DNA of 64,000 bases, taken from contig JAICUB010000002.1 in the NCBI GenBank assembly GCA_025936045.1, positions 229,063 to 293,062 of the forward strand, written 5' to 3'. Source of the stretch: Polyangiaceae bacterium. GTDB lineage: Bacteria > Myxococcota_A > Polyangia > Polyangiales > Polyangiaceae. Below the pieces are notes generated by a model. The model ran no database searches. It was given only the letters and a program-made list of their open reading frames with translations, and had not been told where the DNA came from. The position numbers and the translations under genes were made by a program. How positions within the stretch are numbered: position 1 is the first letter of the stretch; every line of letters starts with the position of its first letter. This document shows positions 7,823-16,519 of the stretch, one piece after another.

Positions 7823-9162
7823 CGCGCCGTGCTCGGCTCTGCGTGCTCGCGTGTGCCGGCGCGCTCCTCGTCGCCCCGGGGCGCGCTTCGGCGAGCCCCG
7901 AGCTCGATTTCGGCTTCGGCGCCCGCTCGCAAGCGCTCGCCGGTGCCGGCACCGCGCTCGCCGACGACTCCGCCGCCGTCTTCCAAAACCCTTCGGGCCT
8001 CGCGCGCGCCGAGCGCGTGACCGTCACGCTCGGCTACGCCAACGTGAGCTACGGCCTCTCGGATCGGGGCGTTCGGGCTTCGCTCCCGACCGTGGACGCG
8101 CTCGAAGGCGGGCTCGTCGTACCCGGCGAAATCCTCGGTGTCCCCGTCGCGTTCGGTCTTTCGCTCGCGCTTCCCGACGGCAAGCTCTCGCGCTTGCGTC
8201 AGGCCGACGTGATCGAACCCTATTGGCCGCTCGACGACGCCGGGCCGCGCCTCGTCGACGTGGGCACCGGCTTCGCGGCGCGGCCGATCCCGCAGCTCGT
8301 CCTCGGCGCGGGCGTCGGGTTCGTCGCGTCGCTCCGCGGCAACTTCGGCGTCCACGGCGACGTCGTCGCCGCCGACAGCGCGGGCTCCGAGTACGAGTCG
8401 AACCTCCGCCACGCGGTCGATGCCGATCTCACCGCGTCGCGCTTCCCCCTCGCCGGCATCGGCTGGCTCCCCACGCCGGACCTCGCGTTCGGCCTCGCCT
8501 ACCGCGGCGCGGCCACCGTCGTGCACCGCATCCGAGCCATGCTCGACGGCGAGCTCACCGTCGACGAGAACTCGCTCCCCGTTCGCTACACGTTCGAGAG
8601 CCGCTCGGACGTCGCCTACCAGCCGGCGCAGCTGTCGCTCGGCGCGAGCTATCGCCCGCTGCCCCGCTTGCTCGTCACGGCCCAGCTCGACTGGCAGCGC
8701 TACAAGCCGTTCCCGAGCCCATACACCGAGACGTCGAGCCACGTCGTGCTTCCGCCGGACGCCGGCATCCACGTTCCCGATACGGTGCCCGTGCCCGCGC
8801 CGGCTGCCCGCTTTCACGATCGCGTCGTCCCGCGGCTCGGCGTCGAGCCGCGCTTCGAGCTCACGCCGGCGCTCGCGCTGCGCTTGCGCGCCGGTTACGC
8901 CTTCGAGCGCTCGCCCGCGCCCGAGCTCCAGCCGGCAACGCGCCTTCTCGACGTCGATCGGCACCTGATTGCGGCGGGCGCCGGCCTCGAGTGGCAGCGT
9001 CCGGTGCCCTTGTTCGACGCGTTGCGCCTCGATCTCAGCCTTGCCGACGCCATCGGTGTCGCGCGCACCGAGACGACGAGCGCGGGCTCCGACCGCGCCT
9101 CGGGCCACGTGCTCCTCGCCGGAGTGAGCCTCGCCCTGGTTTTCGGCGACCCTTCAAACTAG
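7819..9162 (+). CDS. FadL/OMPP1-like outer-membrane protein, tandem partner
   Basis: A 447-residue protein starting at GTG 7819, inside the stop codon of the preceding gene. The signal peptide runs to about residue 25 (APGRASASPE). Next is ARSQALAGAGTALADDSAAV then FQNPSGLARAE, a close match to the FadL/UPF0164 signature of an Ala/Gly-rich stretch, 'ALADD', then 'NPxGLA'. Typical strands follow, including LVTAQLDWQRYKPFPSPY and RLGVEPRFELTPALALRLRAGY. Family relatives form 14-stranded barrels importing hydrophobic compounds. A much longer in-frame reading upstream is antisense to era and is not real. Adjacent to its paralogue-like partner, it could act on a shared substrate. Confidence 0.8.
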   Translation: MTRRARLCVLACAGALLVAPGRASASPELDFGFGARSQALAGAGTALADDSAAVFQNPSGLARAERVTVTLGYANVSYGLSDRGVRASLPTVDALEGGLVVPGEILGVPVAFGLSLALPDGKLSRLRQADVIEPYWPLDDAGPRLVDVGTGFAARPIPQLVLGAGVGFVASLRGNFGVHGDVVAADSAGSEYESNLRHAVDADLTASRFPLAGIGWLPTPDLAFGLAYRGAATVVHRIRAMLDGELTVDENSLPVRYTFESRSDVAYQPAQLSLGASYRPLPRLLVTAQLDWQRYKPFPSPYTETSSHVVLPPDAGIHVPDTVPVPAPAARFHDRVVPRLGVEPRFELTPALALRLRAGYAFERSPAPELQPATRLLDVDRHLIAAGAGLEWQRPVPLFDALRLDLSLADAIGVARTETTSAGSDRASGHVLLAGVSLALVFGDPSN

Positions 9163-9177
9163 CGTCTCCGCCCGACC

Positions 9178-11679
9178 TTGCTCGAACCCGAACCAGAGTT
9201 GCCCGTCGAACGCCGCGAAAAATGGCTCGCGGCCGCGGCGTTCGGCTTCGCCGCCGCGACGCTTGCCGCGCCTTTCGCGAAGAGCGGCATCTGGGAGCCG
9301 TTCGAGCTGCGTTCGCTCGAGCTCGCGCGCCGCATCGCGATTGGCCTCTACGGCGCGACCGGCTTCGACTTCACGGGGTCGAACAACGCGCTCCCGACGC
9401 GCGGCGAGGTCGCTCGCGGTGAGCTCCCGTTCACGAGCATGGCGCTCGGCCTGCGGCTCTTCGGGCTCCACGTCTGGGCCGGCCGCCTGCCGCTCGTCGT
9501 CGCCGCCCTAGCGGGGCTCGGCGCCACGTATCTGCTCGTGCGGCGCCTCGCGAGCCTGCGGGCAGCGGCGCTCAGCGTCCTCGTGCTCGGGACGATGCCG
9601 CTCTATTTCTTGCAGGCGCGCACGCTCCTCGGGGACGGGATGACGCTCGCCGCGCTCGCCGTCGCGAGCTCGGGCCTCACACTCGCCGTCTTCGATCGCG
9701 GCAGCGCGCGGCTCCGCTTCGGCTTTCTCGCCCTCGGCGTCTTCGGTCTGGTCGCCGGACTGCTCTCGCGCGGACTCTTGCTCGGAGTGGCCGTGCCGTT
9801 GCTCGGCCCTGCGCTCGCCTGGCTCCTGCTCCGCGTTTCGGCGGGGCTCCCGCCGGAGCGCTTTCGGGACGCATGCGGCACGGCGCTGCTCGGCACGGGC
9901 CTTTTCGCGGCGGCACTCGGGGCGCGCTTGCTCGCGCGCGCGATAGACGCTCCGGAGCGCTACTTCATGTGGCTCGGCTTCGGTATGGAGCGGCCCGCGG
10001 CGCGGCCCACGTTCGACGCCGTCATCGGTCAGCTCGGGCACGGCCTGTTCCCGTGGAGCGCATTTTTGCCGGTGGCGCTCGCCCGCGTCACCTCGCGTCC
10101 CGCGGCGGCGACGCCCGTGGCGCGCGAAGACGGCTTGCGCGCGAGCTGTCTCGTCAGCGCGGCGCTCGGCTTGTTCGCGTGGGGCGGCGTCGCCACCGAC
10201 GCCGGGCTCATGCCCTTCGGTCCCGTGGCGGCCCTCGCCGTGCTGGTGGCGCTCGCGCTCGCGGATTTGGACAGGGGTGCGCCCGCCTCGCGCGCCGCCG
10301 GCATGACCGGGGTGGCGTTGCTCGTGCTCCTGCTCGCCGATTTCATGAACGAGCCGGACAAGGCCTTCGTGCCGTTCGTCGTGGAGGGCGCGCATTTCCC
10401 GGAGAGCTTCAAGGGCGCGGGGCACGGCTATTTCCTCGCGGGCAGCGCGCTCGCCGCGCTCGGCTTCTTCGCCGCGCTGCTCGAACGCGACGCGGACGAC
10501 GGCGAGCCGTTCGCGCGCCGCGACTACCTCGCTTGGCTCGAGACGCTGCGCGATCTGTGGCGCGGCAATCTCCTGTTCGGCGCCTGCGTGCTCGAGGCGG
10601 GCCTGCTCGGCTTCGTGGGCTTCGACTTGCTCGGCGAACGCGTGCCCGCGCTCGCACGCTTCGCGGCGTCGAGTCAGGCGACGCGCGAGCTCGGGCGCGT
10701 GGCCTGGCTCGTCGTGCCGCTCCTCGCGGCGCTGCCCCTCGCGACGCTCGCCTTGCGGGACTCGGTTCGCTGGCTCGAACGGGCGCGCCGCCGTTCGCGT
10801 CGCGGCGGCTGGCTCCCGCCGCGGAGCATGCTCGCCGCGCTCGGTGGCGTGGCGTGCGGCGCGGGCCTCAGCCTCGGCTACTACCCGGCGCTCACGGCGC
10901 AGCTCTCACCGGACGAATCGTTCGACACCTTCCGGCGTCTCGCGCGTCCCGGTGAGGAGCTCGCCGTGGTCGGCTCGGGCGCGCTCACCGCCTCCTACAC
11001 CGCAGGTCGCAACGTCATCACCCTGGACGATCCCGATCAGGCATCCGGCTTTCTCCTCACGCGTGGCGTCCGCCGTTGGCTCATCGTGCGCTCGGACGCG
11101 CTCGCCGGACTGAACTCACGTTATCGCCTGCAATTTCACGCCGGAAATCTGCCGATCCTCGACGCGCGCTCGAGCGAAAACCTGCTCGCCTCGAACGAGC
11201 TTCGTTCCGGTGAGAAAAACGAAAATCCGCTCGGTCGCTACGTGCTCGACCGAGCGCCGCACCCGCTGCATCCGCTCGACGCAAACCTTGCCGGCGTGCT
11301 CGACGTGCTCGGCTGGGACGTGACCGAGCTCGACGGCCAGCCCGTCCGCTGGATCACTCCGGGAAGGCGTTACGATTTCGTCGTGTACCTCCACGTCACG
11401 AGTCGCATCACCGGCGCCTGGGAAACCTTCGTCCACATCGACGGATTCCAACGCCGCTACAACGGTGATCATCCGACCCTCGACGGGCACTATCCGTTCG
11501 CGCTCTGGAACGTGGACGACTTCATCGCCGACCGCCATGAGATCCGACTCGAGCCGTACTTCCCGCACGGCACGTACCAGGTGTACTTCGGGTTCTACAT
11601 GGGGGATCGGCGCATGCCCGTGCGGCGCGGCCTCGCGGACGAAAGTCGCCTCGCGGGCGGCGACCTCGTGGTCGAGTGA
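9178..11679 (+). CDS. GT39/ArnT-type membrane glycosyltransferase with extra C-terminal domain
   Basis: An 833-residue protein from a TTG start at 9178. The N-terminal two thirds is polytopic. An early acidic lumenal loop is followed by RGELPFTSMALGLRLFGLHV, which resembles the conserved region of dolichyl-phosphate-mannose/ArnT-like (GT39/GT83, PMT_2) glycosyltransferases that take sugar from polyprenyl-phosphate donors on the periplasmic face. From about residue 590 a soluble C-terminal domain follows, containing RSDALAGLNSRYRLQFHA and later WETFVHIDGFQRRYNGDHP; it is likely periplasmic. I do not recognise this domain. It could bind sugar or acceptor. The gene lies 15 bases after the FadL-like pair and may be in their operon. 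Confidence 0.75.
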   Translation: MLEPEPELPVERREKWLAAAAFGFAAATLAAPFAKSGIWEPFELRSLELARRIAIGLYGATGFDFTGSNNALPTRGEVARGELPFTSMALGLRLFGLHVWAGRLPLVVAALAGLGATYLLVRRLASLRAAALSVLVLGTMPLYFLQARTLLGDGMTLAALAVASSGLTLAVFDRGSARLRFGFLALGVFGLVAGLLSRGLLLGVAVPLLGPALAWLLLRVSAGLPPERFRDACGTALLGTGLFAAALGARLLARAIDAPERYFMWLGFGMERPAARPTFDAVIGQLGHGLFPWSAFLPVALARVTSRPAAATPVAREDGLRASCLVSAALGLFAWGGVATDAGLMPFGPVAALAVLVALALADLDRGAPASRAAGMTGVALLVLLLADFMNEPDKAFVPFVVEGAHFPESFKGAGHGYFLAGSALAALGFFAALLERDADDGEPFARRDYLAWLETLRDLWRGNLLFGACVLEAGLLGFVGFDLLGERVPALARFAASSQATRELGRVAWLVVPLLAALPLATLALRDSVRWLERARRRSRRGGWLPPRSMLAALGGVACGAGLSLGYYPALTAQLSPDESFDTFRRLARPGEELAVVGSGALTASYTAGRNVITLDDPDQASGFLLTRGVRRWLIVRSDALAGLNSRYRLQFHAGNLPILDARSSENLLASNELRSGEKNENPLGRYVLDRAPHPLHPLDANLAGVLDVLGWDVTELDGQPVRWITPGRRYDFVVYLHVTSRITGAWETFVHIDGFQRRYNGDHPTLDGHYPFALWNVDDFIADRHEIRLEPYFPHGTYQVYFGFYMGDRRMPVRRGLADESRLAGGDLVVE

Positions 11680-11910
11680 CCGAGCGAGAGCGGGTTTACC
11701 TCACGGCAACGCGCGTCGAGTGCTGCCAGCAGGTCCGGCCGTCGCGTGTGAGCGTTGGCCGCGGGGCCGCGGCCGCGTGGCGGCGAGGTTCAGTAACCGG
11801 AGCTCTCGGGACGAGGCGGTTCGTCCATTCTGGTGTCGCTCGCTGACGCAATCGTCATGACCGAGGCGTGTGTGCGTGACACCCGCGCTGATCGAGGCTA
11901 AGGCCGAATT
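11680..11910. other. Intergenic stretch of 231 bases
   Basis: Between the GT39-type gene and the PilZ gene. It holds a GC-only inverted repeat at 11757-11774 (8-base arms around GG) with no T-tract after it, so it is not a clear terminator. I found no hexamer pair resembling a sigma-70 promoter and no credible small gene. Confidence 0.4.
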
Positions 11911-12309
11911 GTGAGCGGAGAGAAGTCCGAACGACCTGCGCCGTCGGAACGACCCGGGGCGGACCGAAGGAGCGCCGATCGCATCGACGTCGTCTGGTCC
12001 GTCGACTGCGAGACGGAAGACACCTTCCTCTACGCCAACATCACGAATATCTCCGAAGTCGGTATCTTCGTCCGCACGAACGAGCCGCTCGAGGTGGGGA
12101 CGCGCGTGACCTTGAAGTTCGCGCCGCCCGGCAGTCACGACCCGCTCGTCTTGACGGGTCAGGTGCAGTGGGTAAATCCCATTCGCATGCTCGCGAGCAA
12201 CCCGAATCCCGGGATGGGCATCCGCTTCATCGATCTCACGCGGGACAGCCGCGAGCACCTGGTCGGCGTCGTTCGCACCATCGCGTACGTCCGAAGCTCG
12301 ACGAACTGA
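11911..12309 (+). CDS. PilZ-domain c-di-GMP-binding protein
   Basis: A 132-residue single-domain protein starting at GTG 11911. It carries both halves of the c-di-GMP-binding signature: an Arg-x3-Arg motif (R20-SAD-R24) and NISEVG (N46-x-S48-x-x-G51). The RVTLKFAPPG and GQVQWVN strands of the PilZ barrel follow. It has no membrane segment or attached output domain, so it likely acts as a small c-di-GMP receptor that changes a partner's activity. Such proteins regulate motility and exopolysaccharide in Myxococcota. The next gene is a desaturase 90 bases downstream; functional linkage is uncertain. Confidence 0.9.
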   Translation: MSGEKSERPAPSERPGADRRSADRIDVVWSVDCETEDTFLYANITNISEVGIFVRTNEPLEVGTRVTLKFAPPGSHDPLVLTGQVQWVNPIRMLASNPNPGMGIRFIDLTRDSREHLVGVVRTIAYVRSSTN

Positions 12310-12398
12310 GGGATCCCTCACGTTTCGGCGGGGACCTGTGGCTTGCCAACCGGCCGAATGTTTGTCAGAAGGTAGCCGGCCGCTCCGCGGCTGAGCCC

Positions 12399-13370
12399 AT
12401 GCGCCCTCGTTTTTCCGCTGACTATCGCACCCTGCTCTGGGTCGGACTGACGATGCTGACCGTAGGGGTCCAGTTCGCGCGTCCCGAGCTCGTCAAATAC
12501 CTGTGGTGGGTGAGCTGCTACTTCGCGCTCAGCTGCGGCGTCATCGCCCACAACCACAACCACTGCCCGACCTTCGCGTCCAAGGGGGCGAATCAGGTCT
12601 TCGGCAACGTCATCTCCGTCTTCTACGGCTACCCCGTCTTCGCGTGGATCCCGACGCACAACTTGAACCACCACAAGTTCGTGAACCGGGCAGGGGACGC
12701 CACCATCACCTGGCGCTTCACGAACAAGCGCACGCCCTGGGTCGCCGCGACGTATTTCTTCGTCTCCAGCTACTACCAGGGCTTCCCGATCAAAGCCTTC
12801 ATGAAGAAGGCGCGCGAACAGAACCCCACGCTCTATCGCCGCATCGTCTCGCAGTACGCGGTGTTCATCGGGGCGCACGTCGGGCTGCTCGCGCTCGCCG
12901 TCTTCCTGCACGGGCTCAAGCTCGGGCTTTACGTGTACGTGCTCGCGTGCGTGGTGCCGGCCTTCTTCGCGCTCTGGACGATCATGCTCTTCAACTACGA
13001 GCAGCACGTCCACGCGGATCCGTGGTCCAAGCACAATCATTCGCGAAGCTGGGAAGGGATGTGGGTAAACTTCCTGCTCTTCAACAACGGCTATCACGCC
13101 GCCCACCACGAGAACGCCGGCACGCATTGGAGCAAGCTCAAGGCGTTGCACGCGGAGCTCGCGCCGAAGATCGATCCCGCGCTGATCGTGAAGCAAAACC
13201 TCTGGTGGTACTTCGCCAAGCAGTACCTGTTCGCGCCCTTTTTCCCGAGCCTCGGCTCGGTGCAGCTCGGGCGCGCGCCGTTCGAGCCGCCGCAGGGTGA
13301 GCTCGAGGTGGTCGCGTCCGCCGACGTCGACGTCGGCGAGGCCGGTACCAACGCGGCGATGGTGAGCTGA
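12399..13370 (+). CDS. Fatty-acid desaturase (membrane di-iron)
   Basis: A 323-residue integral-membrane protein with the three histidine clusters of the fatty-acid desaturase/hydroxylase superfamily: HNHNH at 51-55, HNLNHH at 87-92 and HAAHH at 233-237, with a further HVHAD near 203. These bind the di-iron centre that introduces double bonds in acyl chains. Hydrophobic segments near residues 10-50 and 155-200 give the expected two membrane hairpins. The ATG at 12399 is chosen because it opens directly into the first hydrophobic region. A longer reading overlaps the PilZ gene. Substrate (phospholipid acyl chain, hydrocarbon or other) cannot be told. It is convergent with the anti-sigma gene 16 bases away. 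Confidence 0.88.
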   Translation: MRPRFSADYRTLLWVGLTMLTVGVQFARPELVKYLWWVSCYFALSCGVIAHNHNHCPTFASKGANQVFGNVISVFYGYPVFAWIPTHNLNHHKFVNRAGDATITWRFTNKRTPWVAATYFFVSSYYQGFPIKAFMKKAREQNPTLYRRIVSQYAVFIGAHVGLLALAVFLHGLKLGLYVYVLACVVPAFFALWTIMLFNYEQHVHADPWSKHNHSRSWEGMWVNFLLFNNGYHAAHHENAGTHWSKLKALHAELAPKIDPALIVKQNLWWYFAKQYLFAPFFPSLGSVQLGRAPFEPPQGELEVVASADVDVGEAGTNAAMVS

Positions 13371-13386
13371 GCCGGCGCGCGGCCCG

Positions 13387-14553
13387 TCAGAAACCGAGCT
13401 GCACGTCCGCGTTCGGCTTGGTGGGCGCGGCCTGCTTCGGGTCGCTGCCGGCGTTCGCCGCGCCCGGCGCCGCCTTCGGCTCGGACCCCGCATCCGAGCT
13501 CGCGGCGGCCCGCTTGCTCTTCGCGGCGCGGGCGGCGACCTGGGCCGGCGCGTCCATCTTGTCGAGTTGTGCGAGCGCCGCGCGGGCGCGCGGGGCATAG
13601 GTCGTCTCGTCGAGCAGCGCCTGGTAGCTCCGGCGCGCCTTTTCGAGATCGCCGATCACCTCGTAACAGCCCGCGGCTTCCCAGGTCGCTTCGTAGCCGG
13701 CGCGCGAGCCGGGGTAGCGCTGCGAAACCTGATCGAAGAGGGGCGCCGCCGTCCCGCAGCCTTCGCCGTTCTTCGTGGCCTGGGCGGCATAGAGCGCGGC
13801 GTCGGGCGCTTGCGAGCCGCCGCGCGCGACCACGCCCTCGAACTGCTGCCGCGCTTCCTTGTAGCGGCCCGCGCGGTACGCCGCGAGCGCGGCCTGATAG
13901 ATGGCGTCCGGGCCTCCCTCGTCGCTCGTGGAGTCGCTGGCGGCTGCGGGCGCCGGTGCGGCATTTTGGACGTAAGCCGGGCGTGGCGCTGGAGGCGCCG
14001 GCGCGACCGGCGCTTCCTTGCGTTCGGGCACGGGCGCGGCGGAGGCGAGCGCGCCGTGGGCGTCGGCGCCGATGTCGCGCGCCGCGCCCTTGGGCAGCAC
14101 CGTCACCGTCTCGGGATCCGTCTCGGCGACGCCGCGCTCGGTGACCGACATGGTGTCGCGGTCGCCCGGCTTGCCGCGGAAGAAGATGAGCCCCACGCCG
14201 ATGAGTAGGAGCAGCGTCGCCGCCATCGCGAGCTGCGGGCGCATCGCGTAGCCGGCGAGCACCGACACCGCTCGTCCCGCGCGCTGCCGCAGCGGCAAGT
14301 GACCGCGCACCTGTCGCTCCGCTTCGATGATGCGAAGCTCGAGCCCGTCGGGTGGATCGACGAGCGGGAGCGCGCCCACCTCGCGCGTCGCCCGCAGCCC
14401 CGCGAGGATGCCGCGACAGCGCGCGCAATGCTCGAGGTGACGGCGCGCGGCGGCGGCCGTGAGCTCGTCGAGCTCGTCGTACAAGAGGTCGAGCACGATG
14501 CGATCGAAGCGCTCACAGTCCATCGCAACGCCTCCCGCAAGCTCGCCCATCAA
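13387..14553 (-). CDS. Zinc-finger anti-sigma factor with TPR-like periplasmic tail
   Basis: A 388-residue protein. The N-terminus has a zf-HC2 anti-sigma domain: Cys13, then His39-x3-Cys43-x2-Cys46 (HLEHCARC). One transmembrane segment sits at about 108-125. A long Ala/Pro-rich linker follows, then a TPR-like region (about 195-320) with AALAAYRAGRYKEARQQF and EVIGDLEKARRSYQALL. Its start overlaps the stop of the ECF sigma gene (ATGA), the classic cognate sigma/anti-sigma layout. It should hold the sigma factor at the membrane until an envelope signal arrives; the TPR tail could sense a periplasmic partner. The start could also be the ATG at codon 11. Confidence 0.85.
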   Translation of the reverse strand: MMGELAGGVAMDCERFDRIVLDLLYDELDELTAAAARRHLEHCARCRGILAGLRATREVGALPLVDPPDGLELRIIEAERQVRGHLPLRQRAGRAVSVLAGYAMRPQLAMAATLLLLIGVGLIFFRGKPGDRDTMSVTERGVAETDPETVTVLPKGAARDIGADAHGALASAAPVPERKEAPVAPAPPAPRPAYVQNAAPAPAAASDSTSDEGGPDAIYQAALAAYRAGRYKEARQQFEGVVARGGSQAPDAALYAAQATKNGEGCGTAAPLFDQVSQRYPGSRAGYEATWEAAGCYEVIGDLEKARRSYQALLDETTYAPRARAALAQLDKMDAPAQVAARAAKSKRAAASSDAGSEPKAAPGAANAGSDPKQAAPTKPNADVQLGF

Positions 14554-15176
14554 CGCAGCGCACGCGCGTACTCCTCGTAGTCGGAGAGACTCGTGCGCAA
14601 GCGATCGAGCGCGTAACGCATGCGGCTTTTTGCCGTATTTTCGGCGACGCCCGTCACTTCCGCGATCTCTTTGAACGAGAGGTTACCGAGCTCGCGCAAG
14701 AGATACACCTCGCGCTGATCCTCCGGCAGCGTCTCCACCGCCTGGATCAAAACCGCCCGCATCTTGTTCGTCGCCGTGCCGCGCTCCGCGTCACCGCGCG
14801 GTTCCTCGCTCGCGACGACGTCGGCGAGCGAGCGAGCGTCGTCGGCGGGCCCGAGCGGCTGGTCGAGCGACGGATGACGGCGATGCGCCGCCTTGCGCAA
14901 TTGGTCGATGCAGAGGTTGCGCGCGATCGCGTACGTCCACGTCGAGAAGCGCGCCTCGTGTTTGAACTCGCTCGCCCTCTGCACGACGCGCAGGAACACC
15001 TCCTGCGTGACTTCTTCGGCGACGGTCGGCTGTCTCAGTTGACGGAGCACGAAGTTGTAGAGAGGGCGATGATGACGGCGCACGAGCAGGGTGAACGCTT
15101 CCCGGTCGCCCCGCTGGTAGCGGACCATCAATGTTTCGTCGGATGCGTCGCCTTGGACCGCCGCCATAGAGAGCAC
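14550..15176 (-). CDS. ECF-type RNA polymerase sigma factor
   Basis: A 208-residue sigma factor. Region 2 spans about residues 20-95, with VAEEVTQEVFLRVVQR and FSTWTYAIARNLCIDQLRK, the core-binding and -10 recognition helices. Region 4 spans about 145-200, with LPEDQREVYLLRELGNLSF and the helix-turn-helix ending AENTAKSRMRYALDRLR. A linker of about 45 residues separates them. It is followed by its presumed anti-sigma factor with a 4-base overlap. Divergent from the large Glt/Nfs-like operon across a 410-base gap, it is a candidate regulator of that operon, but this is only positional inference. A start at Met4 is possible. Confidence 0.93.
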   Translation of the reverse strand: MLSMAAVQGDASDETLMVRYQRGDREAFTLLVRRHHRPLYNFVLRQLRQPTVAEEVTQEVFLRVVQRASEFKHEARFSTWTYAIARNLCIDQLRKAAHRRHPSLDQPLGPADDARSLADVVASEEPRGDAERGTATNKMRAVLIQAVETLPEDQREVYLLRELGNLSFKEIAEVTGVAENTAKSRMRYALDRLRTSLSDYEEYARALR

Positions 15177-15586
15177 GTGCGGCAGCCGACGGGCGTGAGA
15201 GTCGAACCTGCCGGACGGGTGGGCCCGAGCTCGAGCTCACCCATCACGTGCTTGAACGTCCGAGCGCTGGGTTCGGTCTCCGTCCGTGGCGCCTGATTCG
15301 AGAACTACGCCCGGTGCCCTCTTGCGGCAAGACCCAAGTAAAATCAAAAGGGTACCGAATTGGTCGGGTGGTCGGCCATCGAGGCCGGTCGATCGGTTGT
15401 GGAGCTTTGCGCCGCATGCTGGTCGGTCTGCCACGAAGGAAAGTGAGCATCCGTCGCGGGCGGAGTGAGGATTCTCTTTCCGTTCGCCTCGGGAGGCGCA
15501 AGTATGCGGACCGCCGAACTCATCCAGGTGGAAAGAGCCGGTGGCGTTGGATCATCCATCCGCGCCAAGGCAACGAACGAGGGAAC
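15177..15586. promoter_or_regulatory. 410-base divergent intergenic region
   Basis: Lies between the ECF sigma gene (minus) and the first gene of the 15.6 kb cluster (plus), so it should hold promoters for both. I could not find a convincing TTGACA/TATAAT pair or a clear ECF-type GGAAC promoter. It includes short AT-richer patches (for example AAGTAAAATCAAAAGG near 15337). No credible gene is present. A short AGGGAA sits just before the ATG at 15587. Confidence 0.35.
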
Positions 15587-16519
15587 ATGAAACGCTCGCT
15601 TCTCGCTCTGTCGCTGGTCGCCATCGCGGCCGTATCGTTCGGAGGGCAAGCCCAGGCGCAGACGGTCAAAGCTACCGGCTCGGCGAAGGCCGCCGCGACG
15701 ACGACCGCCAAACCCGCTACGCCCGCCGCTTCCGCGAGCGCCGTCACGACCGCGACGCCGACGCCATCCGCGAGCGCTCCGGCCCCCGCTGCACCAGCCG
15801 CGGCGGTGCAGCCGAACACGAGCCTCGCGCCGTCGCCGCCGGCGAACCCGCCGCCCGCGCCGAGTACGACCGCGACCGGCTCGACGACGGCGTCCTCCGC
15901 GCCCGAAACCATGGACGGCTCGACCTACGTCGTGCGGCTCCGGGATTTGGAGCAGCGCGTCGACGAGCTCAAGGAGCAAATCCGCCGTAGCCACACGCGC
16001 CTGAGTCTCCTCAGCGACACCATCCTCTCGGGCGGCGTCGGCGGCGCCAGAGCGGAAATCAACTTCCGAAACGAGCTCAGCAACGCGTTTCACCTCACGG
16101 GCGCCACGTTCGTGCTCGACGGCTCCGTTCAGTTCAACAAGCAGGACGACACGGGCGCGCTCGCCGAGCAAAAGCAGATCCCGATCTTCAGCGGCTCGAT
16201 CCCCCCGGGCGACCACACGCTTCAAGTCGTGTTGAAGCTCCGCGGCCACGGCTACGGCGTCTTCTCGTACCTCCGCGGTTACAAGTTCAACGTGCCTGCC
16301 ACGCACTCCTTCACGGTGACCGAAGGGAAGGCGATCAAGCTCGACGCCATCGTGTGGGAAAAGGGTGACGTGACGACGCCCCTCGAGGAACGTCCAGCCA
16401 TCCGCTGGCAGCAGACGGTCTCCTCGTCCGGCGAGGAGGGCCATCCGGAGGCGACGTCTTCGGCACCCGCCAAGGCGAACGTCTCGGGCACCATTTCGGT
16501 CGGGGCCGGAGCGAAGTGA
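15587..16519 (+). CDS. Exported coiled-coil protein, first gene of Glt/Nfs-like cluster
   Basis: A 310-residue protein. The signal peptide is MKRSLLALSLVAIAAVSFGG with cleavage near AQAQ. Residues about 27-110 are low-complexity Ala/Pro/Ser/Thr, a likely disordered spacer. Residues about 117-150 form a short coiled coil (VVRLRDLEQRVDELKEQI). A beta-rich region follows with GGARAEINFRNELSNAFHL and GSIPPGDHTLQVVLKLRGH. I do not recognise the domain; the low-complexity part causes relatives to be mislabelled as dihydrolipoamide acetyltransferase. It overlaps the next TPR gene (TGATG), so it is likely the periplasmic lead gene of the envelope-machine operon. Confidence 0.8.
   Translation: MKRSLLALSLVAIAAVSFGGQAQAQTVKATGSAKAAATTTAKPATPAASASAVTTATPTPSASAPAPAAPAAAVQPNTSLAPSPPANPPPAPSTTATGSTTASSAPETMDGSTYVVRLRDLEQRVDELKEQIRRSHTRLSLLSDTILSGGVGGARAEINFRNELSNAFHLTGATFVLDGSVQFNKQDDTGALAEQKQIPIFSGSIPPGDHTLQVVLKLRGHGYGVFSYLRGYKFNVPATHSFTVTEGKAIKLDAIVWEKGDVTTPLEERPAIRWQQTVSSSGEEGHPEATSSAPAKANVSGTISVGAGAK

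Noticed and set aside
11757..11774. GC-only inverted repeat GGCCGCGG/CCGCGGCC as terminator
   Set aside because: No T-tract and only a two-base loop; such palindromes occur by chance in very GC-rich DNA.
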